DNA from: Selaginella moellendorffii
Taxonomy: Eukaryota > Streptophyta > Lycopodiopsida > Selaginellales > Selaginellaceae
Reading direction: 5' to 3'
Assembly (NCBI RefSeq): GCF_000143415.4
Contig: NW_003314276.1
Location: forward strand, 817,825-881,824
DNA length: 64,000 nt
Position numbers and translations under genes: made by a program. The notes beneath the pieces are model-generated. The model had not been told where the DNA came from. It did not search any database and worked only from the letters and a program-made list of their open reading frames with translations. Shown in pieces: positions 21,891 to 32,643 of the stretch; position 1 is the stretch's first letter, and the number at the start of each line of letters is the position of its first letter.

Positions 21891-22674
21891 TATAGGTTTG
21901 CTTAAGCAAACCAAAAATAGTAATAGGGCGTTTGGATCTTTTATATATACCATAGGTAGATATATAAGGGTTAGAATTGATTTATTTTTTGGATATATCT
22001 TGGGTTTTTTATTTTTTTTTAACACAGCCATTTATTTTTATATTCAATTTCAAGAGTTCACCCCAAGGTTGATGCGCAGTCTAGTCTCCTCAAAGAATTG
22101 AGTCAGTGTAATGTTAAGCAAGTTCACTATGTTGATTATCTTGTTTAGGCCATAGTATTTTATAATAATATATCTTTTGTTATTCAGCCTTTCTACTTGG
22201 ATGAAGTCTTTTGTAATATAAGGGTTTCTATTATCTATGATTCTTTCTTTTTACTTCCTCATTGTTGTTTATTTCTTCAATGTTTCTTTATCTTTTTTTT
22301 CCATTTTCATATTCTTTCTTTCTGAAATTTTATTGCTCTTTCCTTTTTACTTTGATAATTCAAACTTCTTTTCCTTAAAGGAGAGAGGGGATGCACAGGA
22401 ATCTAGCCCAATGATGGAGTAAAGATAAACAATAATGGTATTAGAATAAAGATAATTATAATAAGTTAAAACAGAACATTTGGCCTGACTGAGTAAGGTA
22501 AAATGGATATGATAGTAGAGTGAAGTTAAACATAGTGAGAATGAGGTATACCCAGTAAAACATATAATTCAAAAGGTGGATGACAATTGATATCAAAGTA
22601 ATTTCAAAAGAGCCATCAAAAGGAGAAGCCCATGCAATGATCTTGTTACCTGCTTTCATGGGGAGTGTGAGGCT
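21891..22674. other. T-rich and AT-rich sequence, unassigned
   Basis: No coding or repeat features recognised. The final part (from about 22400) is probably upstream pol/gag sequence of the gypsy remnant that follows. Confidence 0.3.
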
Positions 22675-22980
22675 CTAGTGTTTCCAAGTGCAAGGATTGA
22701 TAGGGAGTTGACAAGCTTTTGCCCTTATTGATTCAAGGATGTCCCATATGTTTGTCAATAGTTTATTACTCTCAAAACTCAAATTCTCTATAGGAAAGGT
22801 ACCATTGGAGCTGGCTATTGAGATAGCTGATGGAGGAATTATGAAGTTGACCATAATCACACAAAGTGAATTCAATATGGGAGGTTTCATGATATATGGC
22901 CATTTCCATGTGTTGGAGATGGGGATCATTAATATCATCATTGGCATTAAGACCCTTCACCAACTTTAGGAGATCTCAAT
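22675..22980 (+). mobile_element. Ty3/gypsy protease remnant (host of the nested insertions)
   Basis: One frame reads FVNSLLLSKL, then PLELAIEIADGGIMKL, MGGFMIYGHFHVLEMG and INIIIGIKTLHQL, in the order of a retroviral-type aspartic protease (binding loop, ADG, then the DIILGMDWLxxH tail, here degenerate). Together with RT-like sequence at 25954-26233 and RNase H-like sequence at 34425-34560, in the same orientation, it forms one gypsy pol that was split by later insertions. Confidence 0.6.
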
Positions 22981-23739
22981 GAACTTTGTTCTGCAGATCT
23001 TGTGGCAAGGGGTAAACCAATCTCCATCAATTCAGATTGCCTTGGCAGCTCAATATTCTTAATTAGTGGCAAACGGAGTTGAGCTGGTGCTTTATCATTC
23101 ATCCATAGGAGTTTGAGAAAATCATGTAGGGAGCATATGGACCTAAGTAGATCTTATGGTGGGGTCTAGTTAGTCCAGTTGAGACATAGACAAGAAGAAA
23201 GTAGAGAAGAAAGTAGGGCATTAGTGGATGAATGTGACAGTGTGAGTGACAAGACTTAGAAGAAAATATGGATATTGGAGATGGTTGTAAGCAACTAAAG
23301 AGAATGATTTGACACGATCCATGGGGTTCAAATATAGAGGGAAAGGGCCTATGAACAAAAATGCACCTTTTTTTTTCATTCGATTAAGGGATCTTAGATA
23401 TTTGGGATTAAGTGTCCTTGGGTTTGAATAGTATTGGGCTGGGTGACCTCCTGGGAAGTTCAAATTCAGAAGTTTACATTTGGTATTAGAGAGCTCTCAA
23501 AGTCTAATTTTATTGGTTGACTTAAGGGAATTACACCACATGTTGAGATTGATATCTGGTAGGTTCAATTTGCTTCTAGCTAGGCTCGACTTGAGGGGTA
23601 GGGTTCTCTCAGCTTTCATTCATGAGGGCATGAACTTACAGAGAAATGTAGTGAATTGTAAACAACCAAAGAAAAAAACTTGAGAGACGATCCATGGGGT
23701 TCAAATATAAAGGGAAAGGGCCTATGAACAAGAGTACAC

Positions 23740-25716
23740 TGTGAGACACAAATCCCTACACCCCAAAGTGGAGCCGAAAAGATGCCACATGGTAGTGGCC
23801 GAAGCGAAAGCCAAACAAGCATAACACGTTTGGACTAAAAGCTCCAACTTGAGGAGTCCGAGATAGATTTGAGATGGAGTCCGAGATGGAGTCTGAGATA
23901 GACCTGAGATGGAGTTCGAGATGGACCCGAGATGGAGTCTTAAATGGAGTCTAAGATGGAGTCTGAGATGGACCAAGATGGAGTCCGAGATAGACTCGAG
24001 ATGGAATTCGAGATGGAGTCTAAAGAAGACCTGAGATGGAGTCCGAGATGGAATCCAAGATGGACCTGAGATGGAGTCTGAGATGGACCGAGATGGAGTC
24101 TGAGATGGAGTCCGAGATGGAGTCCAAGGTGGACCCAAGATGGAGTTTGAGATGGAGTCTAAGGTGGACCCAAGATGGAATCTGAGATGGACCGAGATGG
24201 ATTCTGAGATGGAGTCTGAGATGGAGTCCGAGATGGAGTCCAAGGTGGACCCGAGATGGAGTTTGAGATGGAGTTCAAGGTGGACCCAAGATGGAGTCCG
24301 AGATGGATCGAGATGGATTCTGAGATGGAGTCTGAGATGGACCCGAGATGGAGTCTGAGATGGACCAAGATGAAGTCCGAGATGGAGTCTGAGATAGACT
24401 CGAGATGGAATCCGAGATGGACTTGAGATGGAGTCCGAGATGGACCGAGATGGAGTCTGAGATGGAGTCCAAGATGGAGACCGAGATGGAGTCCGAGATG
24501 GAGTCCAAGGTGGACCCGAGATGGAGTCCGAGATGGACCAAGATGGAGTCTGAGATGGACCTGAGATGGAATCTGAAATGGAGTTCGAGAAGGACCCGAG
24601 ATGGAGTCTGAAGTAGAGACCAAGACCAAGACCGGGACCGAGACCGAGACCGAAGTCGAGACTGGGACTAGGACCAAGACCGAGCCTAAGCTCGAATCCG
24701 AGTCCAAGTCTAAGTCTGAGTCTGAGTTTGAGTCTGAGAGGGTGAAAGCCCAAAGTGTTCGTCTCCCAAACCCTAGGGGGTTTGGTGAGCTCCAAAAGTA
24801 TAGTAGGAGGAGGACTCTAGTGGAACCAGTTTGGCCTAGGAAGGCTATACCCAGATGTTGGGTGACAGGATAACCACTGGGAGGTCCAAGGCTAGAGTGA
24901 ATACGGACCATCAAGTGGGATAGCTTGGTAAAGTGTTCAAGAGCTGGCTCTAGTTCCCTGAGAGATTGAATGGTCAATGCACCTAATCCAAGCGTGGGTG
25001 GCACTACCTACTTGGATACCTGGTGTGGCTTAACGGAACTTCACTTTAAGCCCATGGCTAGAGCACCTAAAGGCAGAAGGTGGGGAGAGTACCCACGGGG
25101 CTCACGTAGGGCCACGGTATTCTAAAATGTTGTTCCGATGTCCTAAACTAGGGAAAGGAGGAGGAGCAATCCTTTAGTGTAGTGACTAAGGATACGGTCA
25201 CATGGTGAGGAAGTCCCAATGGACAATGGGACTTAGTGGCCGGGCTTACGGGCCTTGATTTAGTGGTAGTGTTGGCAAACATAGCTATTGACAGAAAAGG
25301 GACTTGGTAGGAATTGACAAAGGGATATTAAGGAAGGCTATCCCCCATGTCTGTGGGCATTCTAAAGATGCTAAGGAGTGGATCTGGGATGACCACTCGT
25401 GGACGGATGGCCCAGTCTTGGAGAGCCGGGACTGTGATGCAAGTGGTATTGGATCACTAGTGTGGCAAAGGTGAATGGGCATGGCCTTAGCGTAACGGGC
25501 TGATATATCAGTGGTACCTTTGAGTGTCGGTCATGGGACCTGACACGTGGAGCACTTGGACCAAGTGCAACTATTGAGTGGCATCGATGCCATTCTTGGG
25601 GCTAGCAAGTCCCCAAGTCTGGAATAGGACTTATGGAAGTTGTAAGTGAGACTCCTCCAAGTGGTCAGAGGTGTGGTTAAGTGACTAAAGTAGAATGGAA
25701 AATTTAGTCGCTTACA
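23740..25716 (+). mobile_element. Solo LTR of the 1.8 kb LTR family, inserted in the TRIM
   Basis: It begins TGTGAGACACA and ends GTCGCTTACA, the reverse complement of the LTRs at 26234-28025 and 32644-34424. Its target duplication is TACAC at 23735-23739 and 25717-25721. It is about 1,977 bp and contains the longest version of the GAGATGGAGTCC minisatellite. No internal domain is attached, so it is a solo LTR made by LTR-LTR recombination. Confidence 0.85.
23860..24740 (+). repeat. Minisatellite in the LTR (12-bp and 6-bp units)
   Basis: About 880 bp of degenerate GAGATGGAGTCC-type 12-mers with interspersed GATGGACC units, passing into a hexamer block (GAGACC/GAGTCC). Both strands read as repetitive frames rich in Ser-Asp or Met-Glu-Ser; these are products of the repeat and not proteins. 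Confidence 0.9.
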
Positions 25717-25953
25717 TACACTTCATTTTCCAATCGATTAATGATATTTGGGATTAAGTGTCCTTGGGTTTGAATAGTACTAGGTTGAGTGACCTCTCGG
25801 GAAGTTCAAATTCAAAAGTTTATAATGGTCACAGATTAGGTAGGAATAAGGCAATATTAAAAGCATTAAAGGATATTGAAAAAGCAAACCTCTAAAAGGG
25901 TGACTAAGGTATTGCAAAGATTGATAAGAGTCCAATGATAAGTTAGGTGTTAA

Positions 25954-26233
25954 ACACCACATCAACCTGAAAGTTGGTATAGCACCTATTGCTAAAGCAT
26001 TTGTCAAACTCAATCAGGAGGAGAGGGTAGTGGTGGACAAAATGGTGAATTGTGTGTTGACTATCGCCTCCTCAACAAGTCCACAATCAAGAACTTCTTT
26101 CCAATTCTGAACATGGAAGAGCTCTTCAAGGAGCTGGGCTAGCTGTATTTCTTCACCAAACTAGATTTGAGATTTGACTATTACCAAATATTTGTCGCTG
26201 ACAAGGACTGCTTCAAGACAGCTTTCGGGATAG
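25954..26233 (+). mobile_element. Ty3/gypsy reverse transcriptase remnant, left flank of insertion
   Basis: Frames read CVDYRLLNKSTIKNFFPI-like text, then MEELFKELG, then FFTKLDLRFDYYQI and CFKTAFGI, the N-terminal half of gypsy RT. It ends at GATAG, the target duplication of the next insertion. It appears again, identical as far as I can see, at 32364-32643. Confidence 0.75.
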
Positions 26234-28025
26234 TGTAAGCAACTAAATTTTCCATTCTACTTTAGTCACTTAACCACACCTCTAACCACTTGGAAGAGTC
26301 TCATTCACAACCTCCTTAAGTCCAATTCAGGACTTGGGACTTGCTAGTCCCGAGAATGGCATCCATGCCACTTAACCCTTGCACTTGGTCCAAGTGCTCC
26401 ATGTGACCAATCCCAAGACCGACACCCAAAGGTACCACTGACATATCAGCCTGTTACGCTAAGGCCATGCTCATTCACCTTTGCCGCACTGGTGGTCCAA
26501 TACCACTTGCATCACAATCCCGTCTCTCCAAGACTGGACCGTCCGTCCACGAGTGGTCATCCCAGATCCACTCCTTAGCATCCTTAGGATGCCCACAGAC
26601 ATGGGGAATAGCCTTCCCCAACATCCCTTTGTCAGTTCCTGCTAAGTCCCTTTTTCGTCCATGGCCATGTTCATCAACACTGCCACTAGATCAAGGCCCG
26701 CAGGCCCGGCCACTAAATCCCATTGTCCTTTGGGACTTCCTCACCATGTGACCGTATCCGTAGTCACTACTCTAGAGGATTGCTCCTCCTCCTTTCCCCC
26801 ATTTGGGACTTCGGGACAACATTTCGGAACACCGTGGCCCTAAGTGAGCCTCGTGGGTACTCTCCCCACCTTCTGCCTTTAGGTGCTCTAGCCATGGGCT
26901 TAGAGCAAGGTTCCGTTGAGCCACACCAGGTATCCAAGTAGGTAGTGCCACCCACACTTGGACTGGGAGCATCGGCCAGTCGATCTCCCAGGGGAACTAG
27001 AGCCGGCTCTTGAACATTTCATCAAGCTAGCCCGCTTGTCGGTTTGTATTCACTCTAGTCTTGGACTTCCTAGTGGTCAGTTCATCACCCAACACTGGGT
27101 CTGGCCTTCCTGGGCCAAACTGGCCTTTTTTGGCCAAACTGGCTCCACTGCAGTCCTCCCCCTTACTATACTTTTGGAGCTCACCAAACCCCCCAGGGTT
27201 TGGGAGACGAACGCTTTGGGCTTTCACCCTCTTAGACTCGAACTCGGACTCGGACTTGGACTCGGACTCAGGCTCGGACTTGGACTCGGTCTCGGGCCTG
27301 GTCTCGGCCTCGGCCTCGGTCTCGGTCTCGGTCCCGGTCTCGGTCCCAGTCTCGGTCTCGGTCTTGGTCTCGGTCTCGACCTCAGACTCCATCTCGGACT
27401 CCATCTCGGGTCTATCTCAGACTCCATCTCAGACTCCATCTCGGGTCTATCTCGGACTCCATCTCGGGTCCATCTTAGACTCCATCTCGGGTCCTTCTCG
27501 GACTCCATCTCGGACTCCACCTCGGACTCTAACTCGGGTCCACCTCGGGTCCACCTTGGACTCCATCTCGGACTCCACCTCGGATTCCAACTTGGGTCCA
27601 TCTCGGACTCCATCTCGGATCCACCTCAGACTCCATCTCGGACTCTGTCTTGGTCCATCTCGGACTCCATCTTGGACTCCAGCTCGGACTCCAACTCGGG
27701 TCCATCTCGGACTCTGTCTCGGTCCATCTCGGACTTCGTCTCGGACCGCATCTCGAGTCCATCTCAGACTCCATCTCGGGTTCATCTTAGACACTTCTAC
27801 ATGTCATGTGTTAGTCCTTTTTGGGTCCCTTTTTTAGAGCCTCGCTTATTGCTCGCTTCGTGCTCATTCCTCGAGCACTTTGTTGGGAGTTCCACTCCCG
27901 CTCTCGACCTTTCAAGTCGGAGCTTTTAGTTCACACGTGTTACACTCATTTGGCTTTCGCTTCGGCCACTACCACGTGGCACCCTTCCGACTCCACTTTG
28001 GGGCCTAAGGATTTTGTGTCTCACA
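26234..28025 (-). mobile_element. LTR of a full-length non-coding LTR retrotransposon (3' LTR on minus strand)
   Basis: Starts TGTAAGCAACTAAATTTTCC and ends TTTTGTGTCTCACA on the plus strand, 1,792 bp. Left target duplication GATAG at 26229-26233. Element sense is minus, because the primer site lies left of the other LTR. Just right of this LTR the minus strand has a purine-rich GGGTGGTGGAGT that fits a polypurine tract. It contains several perfect hairpins near its left end and a minisatellite near its right end. Confidence 0.85.
27230..27790 (-). repeat. Minisatellite in the LTR
   Basis: Same unit family as 23860-24740 in the opposite orientation: a hexamer block (27230-27385) then degenerate CATCTCGGACTC 12-mers. 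Shorter than in the solo LTR by roughly 300 bp. Confidence 0.9.
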
Positions 28026-31000
28026 ACTCCACCACCCATAGACGAAGTTCGATGTCTTCATCGAACGGTAAACCCTTTTATAAAATAACACCCACAGGTA
28101 TTACCATTTCCATCCTTGGCACCCAGCCAATATTTGTCTATGGTTTGACCCCAAAGGCTCACCATACCTTGTCCATCCTCTAAGGAGCATAGTCTCTCTA
28201 ACATAGAGACTCACTCGACCACCTAGGGTGGTTTGCTCCCTTTTATCGGTTCAATTCTCATTAAACCCATTAGAGACACCTTCTCTAACTCAATTCCACT
28301 ACTCATTCTTGAGTAGTCTCAGATTCCATTGACATAACCTCTGCACTTTGGAACTTTTAATTTTGACTTCTCCGAGTTAATTTCCTAGGTGTCTCCGACA
28401 CCTTATGTTGCATATAGTGCAACTCCACTTCCCTATCCTAAGAAGTTCTTTACTTGAGGGTACCATCATCCTCACTTTGATATTGTGCCACCTTTGGGCA
28501 CTAAATTTTAGTTATTATAATTGGTGCTAGGGCTGCCCATGGCCCTATTATTTGGCTACTTTACCGCTCCTCTCTTTGGAGCATCCACTTTCGCCAAATT
28601 GGAGTAGTTGGGAATCCATCCTTGGGGAAACATTGCCTTTCCCACAATTCATTAGTGCCCAACACATTAGTGTTCTCGGCCTAACTTTGCCATTTGGATT
28701 CTTTCTCATGATTCCCATGGCTCTTTTTTTAGCCATTAGTCTTTTGCTCCTATCCTTGATTGTTGCACCTAGCAACATAGGATCGCTACCTCCATTTTTG
28801 AGGTTTCCTTTTAGTTCTATAGCAAGCACTTTGCTTTGCCAAGTCCAGAGGGTGTTCACCCCTAATATGTTTCTTTAACATTTTCTGCCATGGGCTCTAT
28901 CCACAACCTAACTTTTGAAACCCTCCTTTGGATCTCTTATAAAGACTACTTTCCTTGGACTTACTATGCCATAGCATTGACATAGCTCATTTCCCTTAGG
29001 TGTTCTTCCCACTTGGTCACCTTGACCAAGCCACACCATTATCAATCGTTCAAATCAACACTTTGAACTAGGAATCGTATTCCTTAACCCAAACAAAGAC
29101 CTTATCCTTGTTTAACCACAAGATCACTTAGTGATCTCATCTTAACCCCTTAATAGGTCTACCAATAGGAACTAGGTCTTCCAGACCCTTCTAAGTTGTT
29201 GATTATGACCCCGGGGGCATCCCCCACACTTGGCAGTGCACCCTTCCGGCCAAGGATCCATACAACTAAGACTTGGGTGTCCCCATCTCATTCACCACGT
29301 CCTTGGTGCCCTTTGCACCAAAGTGTTCAAGTTAGATATGCCAAGCTTTCACTCTAAGCCATCTAACCGTGCATCACGACTCTGGGGCATCCCCCGCTTG
29401 GCAGTGTGCCCAAGCCAATCTCCTCATTGAGAGTCTATGACCACCGAAATATGAGTGTCCTCATATTCCAAACCATCACCACGCCCTAGTGATTTGGGAC
29501 TCGAACCCAAGCACTAGAGGGTCAAGACTCGAACCCAACCTCCGTATATGCATCTACGGATGGCATCACACTGGATGTCTGGCGTGACTCCCCACGCTAG
29601 TGCACCAACATGCGCTATAGATCACACATTAGGAACCTAGTTCCTTTGCACTGCCAAGTCCTCTCACTTGACAAGTCTGTGATCATGCATGAACTCTTCT
29701 ATGCTCGGCCCCATGGGCCACCCCATTGAAGTTAGCACCTTCAACTAGGGGATTTGTTCCCCTAACTTGCCAATCTCACTTAACAAGTTATCCGGCCATT
29801 GTAATATAGTTCATGCATAAGCATGAAAGTCCTTAATCATCGACTTTCATTCAAAGCCCTCTCTTTGAACACTTGGGAACTACTTCCCCAACCTTGATAG
29901 CCTCGCCTCATAGCCAGCTTCAAGACCACGCTTCTGCTATGCCACTCTGATTTCATGCGCTCTAGGAACCATTTACACTTGGCTTTCTAGGTACTTATCT
30001 ACCCAGAATTGTCTTTGGGAACCTTCAAGGAACTTTGTTCCTTAGTTTGTTAAGGCTTCTCCTTTGCAAGCTCCCTACTCACCACATGGTCTAACATGGA
30101 TAATTCCACATTTTAGACTCTTCATGGTACTGCGGTTGCTAGTAGTAACATCTTTGAGCACTCTCTTGATTTTCCACTCCCAACTTGCATAACCACCATT
30201 GATTATGCCCTTTGATTTCTATGGTTCTATTCCATCCCAATACTACTTGCCCTTTGGCCTTATATGTTTCCCTTAGTTATTCTCCTCCAGACTAGGAAGA
30301 TAGCTTTGCACCTTTTACCATGCCCTAGCAAGTATTCATAGGGATGAACTTATCTAATAGTTTAGGGAGTGGTTCCTCAATTTGAGCACGCTCACCTTAT
30401 AATCCCACACACTATGATTAACATTGCTACTTATGGGCTTCTATATGCCCATCACTAGCCTTGCCAAAATCCCATTTTTGGCTATGTCCAAATCGGGTAG
30501 ACGGATTTCTCCCATCTCCAGAACCATGGACATTTAGATAGCACCTCTTATCCATCATTCGCTAGGGACTTATCTAATGCCCTTGCGATACCAAACACCA
30601 CTTCCTGGTGTTTTAGAGTGTTTGGGTGTCCCAATGATGGCCTTCTTTAGCAATGAGCATTCCCTTTACGACATTGACTTATTATTTCACAACATAAGCA
30701 ATTTCTCCCCCATAAGGGTATATTTAACTTCCTTATCCCCATAAAAAGTCTTAGGTAGTTACCTTCTACCAATTTAACCAATTATTTCGCACCTTTTGCT
30801 TAGTTGCCTCATAGTTATCAAGTCCTACAACTCATTGCTGGTGCTTCCACACCTCCATCATTATTTGGGTCACCACACTCTAACCACATGCCTTCCAGCT
30901 TAGGCTATGCCATTCCCATTTTCGTTGGGATTCCCTTGGCAAGGGGTTCTTATGAACCCACCAACATAACCTCAAGGTATCACACCTTGGCATATTTGGT

Positions 31001-32054
31001 GTCTCCACACCATTGGCCCCACGAGCCTATCCTTATGACACTACTTATTAGTGTCTAGGTTTTTGCTAAGACCAATATAGTTGTTCCTCATGTTAACTAT
31101 CCGTTAGCACCGCACTATAGTGTTTGCACCCAACTCTGGGCCAAAGTTGCTTTCTTCTGGGAACATCTTTCCCACACAACTTTAGTATGGCACATTTTGC
31201 CATCAATGAGATACTTACTGTTCTCATATTTGGATCTTATGATCCTCCCCATACCTCATGGGGCACCATACACCTCAATCCAAATGCTTCAACCAATCCC
31301 TTAGGACCATTTCATGACTCCACTTGAGTTATCTAGCATTTTGGACTTTGCAAATCCAACAACCTACAAGGTCTTAATCTTCGAGGTGCCAACTTGCTAG
31401 AATACAACTTCTTGTATTCATGTCCTACTCATAAGGACCATCTTTGCAAGTGTTACTCCGACACTTGATAATTTTCTTGGGGCTAACCTTTGCCCCTTAT
31501 GACTACTTGTCCATGTGATGAGAATAGCAACTCATCTTTAAGTACACCCCCAACTCCTTGGGTTGTTCCAGCATTTATTAGAGGTAACCCTGGCTACTAT
31601 TTCAAAGACTGGTGTCCTCTTCTGTATTTGACCTCCCATAGTCACCAATTCCAGTCTCAAATTTATGAGTACCAGCCTCAACTATATAAAGGTAATCTTG
31701 TGACTCCTTTATTGTTTTGGAGTCTGCATCTTTCTTGTGATCCCAACTGTAGTTGTTTACCACAACTACATCAGCCAGTTTGCTAAGTCAAGTGCTCATC
31801 TAGATCACATCCTCAACTCTCTGAGGAAACCCTTATACTGTTCCCAAGATCCCAAAGTCATTCCCTTACTGGCCCTTTTCTATCCACCACATCGTGCCCA
31901 AGTTCACGCATGAACTTGAGTGGAGAGCCATGTCCTCTTGACATGCTACTCCTCAAGGATAGGCCCACTCCTAGGACCTTCCGATGCCAACGTCAATGGT
32001 GATATACTTGAGCACCAATAAAAGTCGGACTAAGGAACGGCTCCGATACTAAAT
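28026..32054 (-). mobile_element. Internal region of the LTR element: non-coding, rich in short hairpins
   Basis: 4,029 bp between the two LTRs. No gag, protease, RT, RNase H or integrase motif is readable on either strand, so it is a large non-autonomous (LARD-type) element or a very decayed one. Perfect hairpins are frequent. Examples (arm length/loop): 28047-28066 (8/4), 28191-28211 (7/7), 28218-28232 (6/3), 28299-28316 (7/4), 28387-28403 (6/5), 28407-28423 (6/5), 29013-29029 (7/3), 29121-29137 (7/3), 29810-29827 (7/4), 29850-29869 (7/6), 30027-30043 (7/3), 31400-31419 (8/4), 31447-31467 (7/7), 31517-31536 (6/8). Gag-like basic text near 28560-28860 on the minus strand is too weak to call. 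Confidence 0.7.
32040..32051 (-). promoter_or_regulatory. Primer binding site of the LTR element
   Basis: The minus strand reads TAGTATCGGAGC three bases inside the LTR end, close to the tRNA-Met complement TGGTATCAGAGC. This sets the element's orientation. Confidence 0.65.
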
Positions 32055-32263
32055 TGTAAGCGACTAAATTTTCCATTCTACTTTAGTCACTTAACCACAC
32101 CTCTGACCACTTGGAAGAGTCTCATTCACAACCTCCTTAAGTCCAATTCAGGACTTAGGACTTGCTAGTCCTGAGAATGGCATCCATGCCACTTAACCCT
32201 TGCACTTGGTCCAAATGCTCCATGTGACCAGTCCTAAGACTGACACCAAAGGTACCACCAACA
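32055..32263 (-). mobile_element. Second LTR of the element, cut by the assembly gap
   Basis: Starts TGTAAGCGACTAAATTTTCC and matches the first 209 bp of the other LTRs before running into N. It shares six variants with the LTR at 32644 but differs from it at two sites near the start. Confidence 0.85.
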
Positions 32264-32363
32264 NNNNNNNNNNNNNNNNNNNNNNNNNNNNNNNNNNNNN
32301 NNNNNNNNNNNNNNNNNNNNNNNNNNNNNNNNNNNNNNNNNNNNNNNNNNNNNNNNNNNNNNN
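32264..32363. other. Assembly gap, 100 N
   Basis: Exactly 100 undetermined bases, a conventional scaffold gap of unknown size. The sequence to its right repeats the left flank of the insertion. Confidence 0.98.
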
Positions 32364-32643
32364 ACACCACATCAACCTGAAAGTTGGTATAGCACCTATT
32401 GCTAAAGCATTTGTCAAACTCAATCAGGAGGAGAGGGTAGTGGTGGACAAAATGGTGAATTGTGTGTTGACTATCGCCTCCTCAACAAGTCCACAATCAA
32501 GAACTTCTTTCCAATTCTGAACATGGAAGAGCTCTTCAAGGAGCTGGGCTAGCTGTATTTCTTCACCAAACTAGATTTGAGATTTGACTATTACCAAATA
32601 TTTGTCGCTGACAAGGACTGCTTCAAGACAGCTTTCGGGATAG
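32364..32643 (+). mobile_element. Second copy of the gypsy RT flank (assembly or allelic duplicate)
   Basis: Same 280 bp as 25954-26233 with no difference I can find, ending at the same GATAG. Its position beside the gap and its identity point to an alternative allele or a misjoined contig rather than a true tandem copy. Confidence 0.8.

Larger units (their letters stand above)
23286..25824 (+). mobile_element. Cassandra-like TRIM with 5S-rRNA-like LTRs, split by a solo LTR
   Basis: The left LTR is 23286-23478 (TGTAAGCAAC...TTTACA). The right LTR is 23657-23739 plus 25722-25824 (TGTAAACAAC...TTTATA). The exact 5-bp target duplication ATGGT is at 23281-23285 and 25825-25829. The primer site TGGTATTAGAGAGC starts at 23481, two bases inside the left LTR and close to the tRNA-Met complement. 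The internal region is only about 180 bp and codes for nothing. Each LTR carries a 5S-rRNA-like segment. In the left LTR, 23441-23458 reads GGGTGACCTCCTGGGAAG, the plant 5S box C region, and 23410-23421 reads AAGTGTCCTTGG, close to the 5S box A. This combination is the hallmark of the Cassandra TRIM family. Confidence 0.82.

Noticed and set aside
22739-22969. Independent small gene in the gypsy protease region
   Set aside because: It matches the protease segment of Ty3 elements and is flanked by other broken pol parts.
23722-25004. Long Ser-Asp and Met-Glu-Ser-rich open frames on both strands (also at 27027-27929 and 33409-34214)
   Set aside because: They are generated by the 12-bp and 6-bp minisatellite of the LTR. 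All frames stay open because the unit lacks stops, and none has a start context or known domain.
31490-31786. Open frames of 60-100 codons in the LTR element interior
   Set aside because: No retroelement domain, no conserved motif, and they overlap the hairpin stems on both strands.
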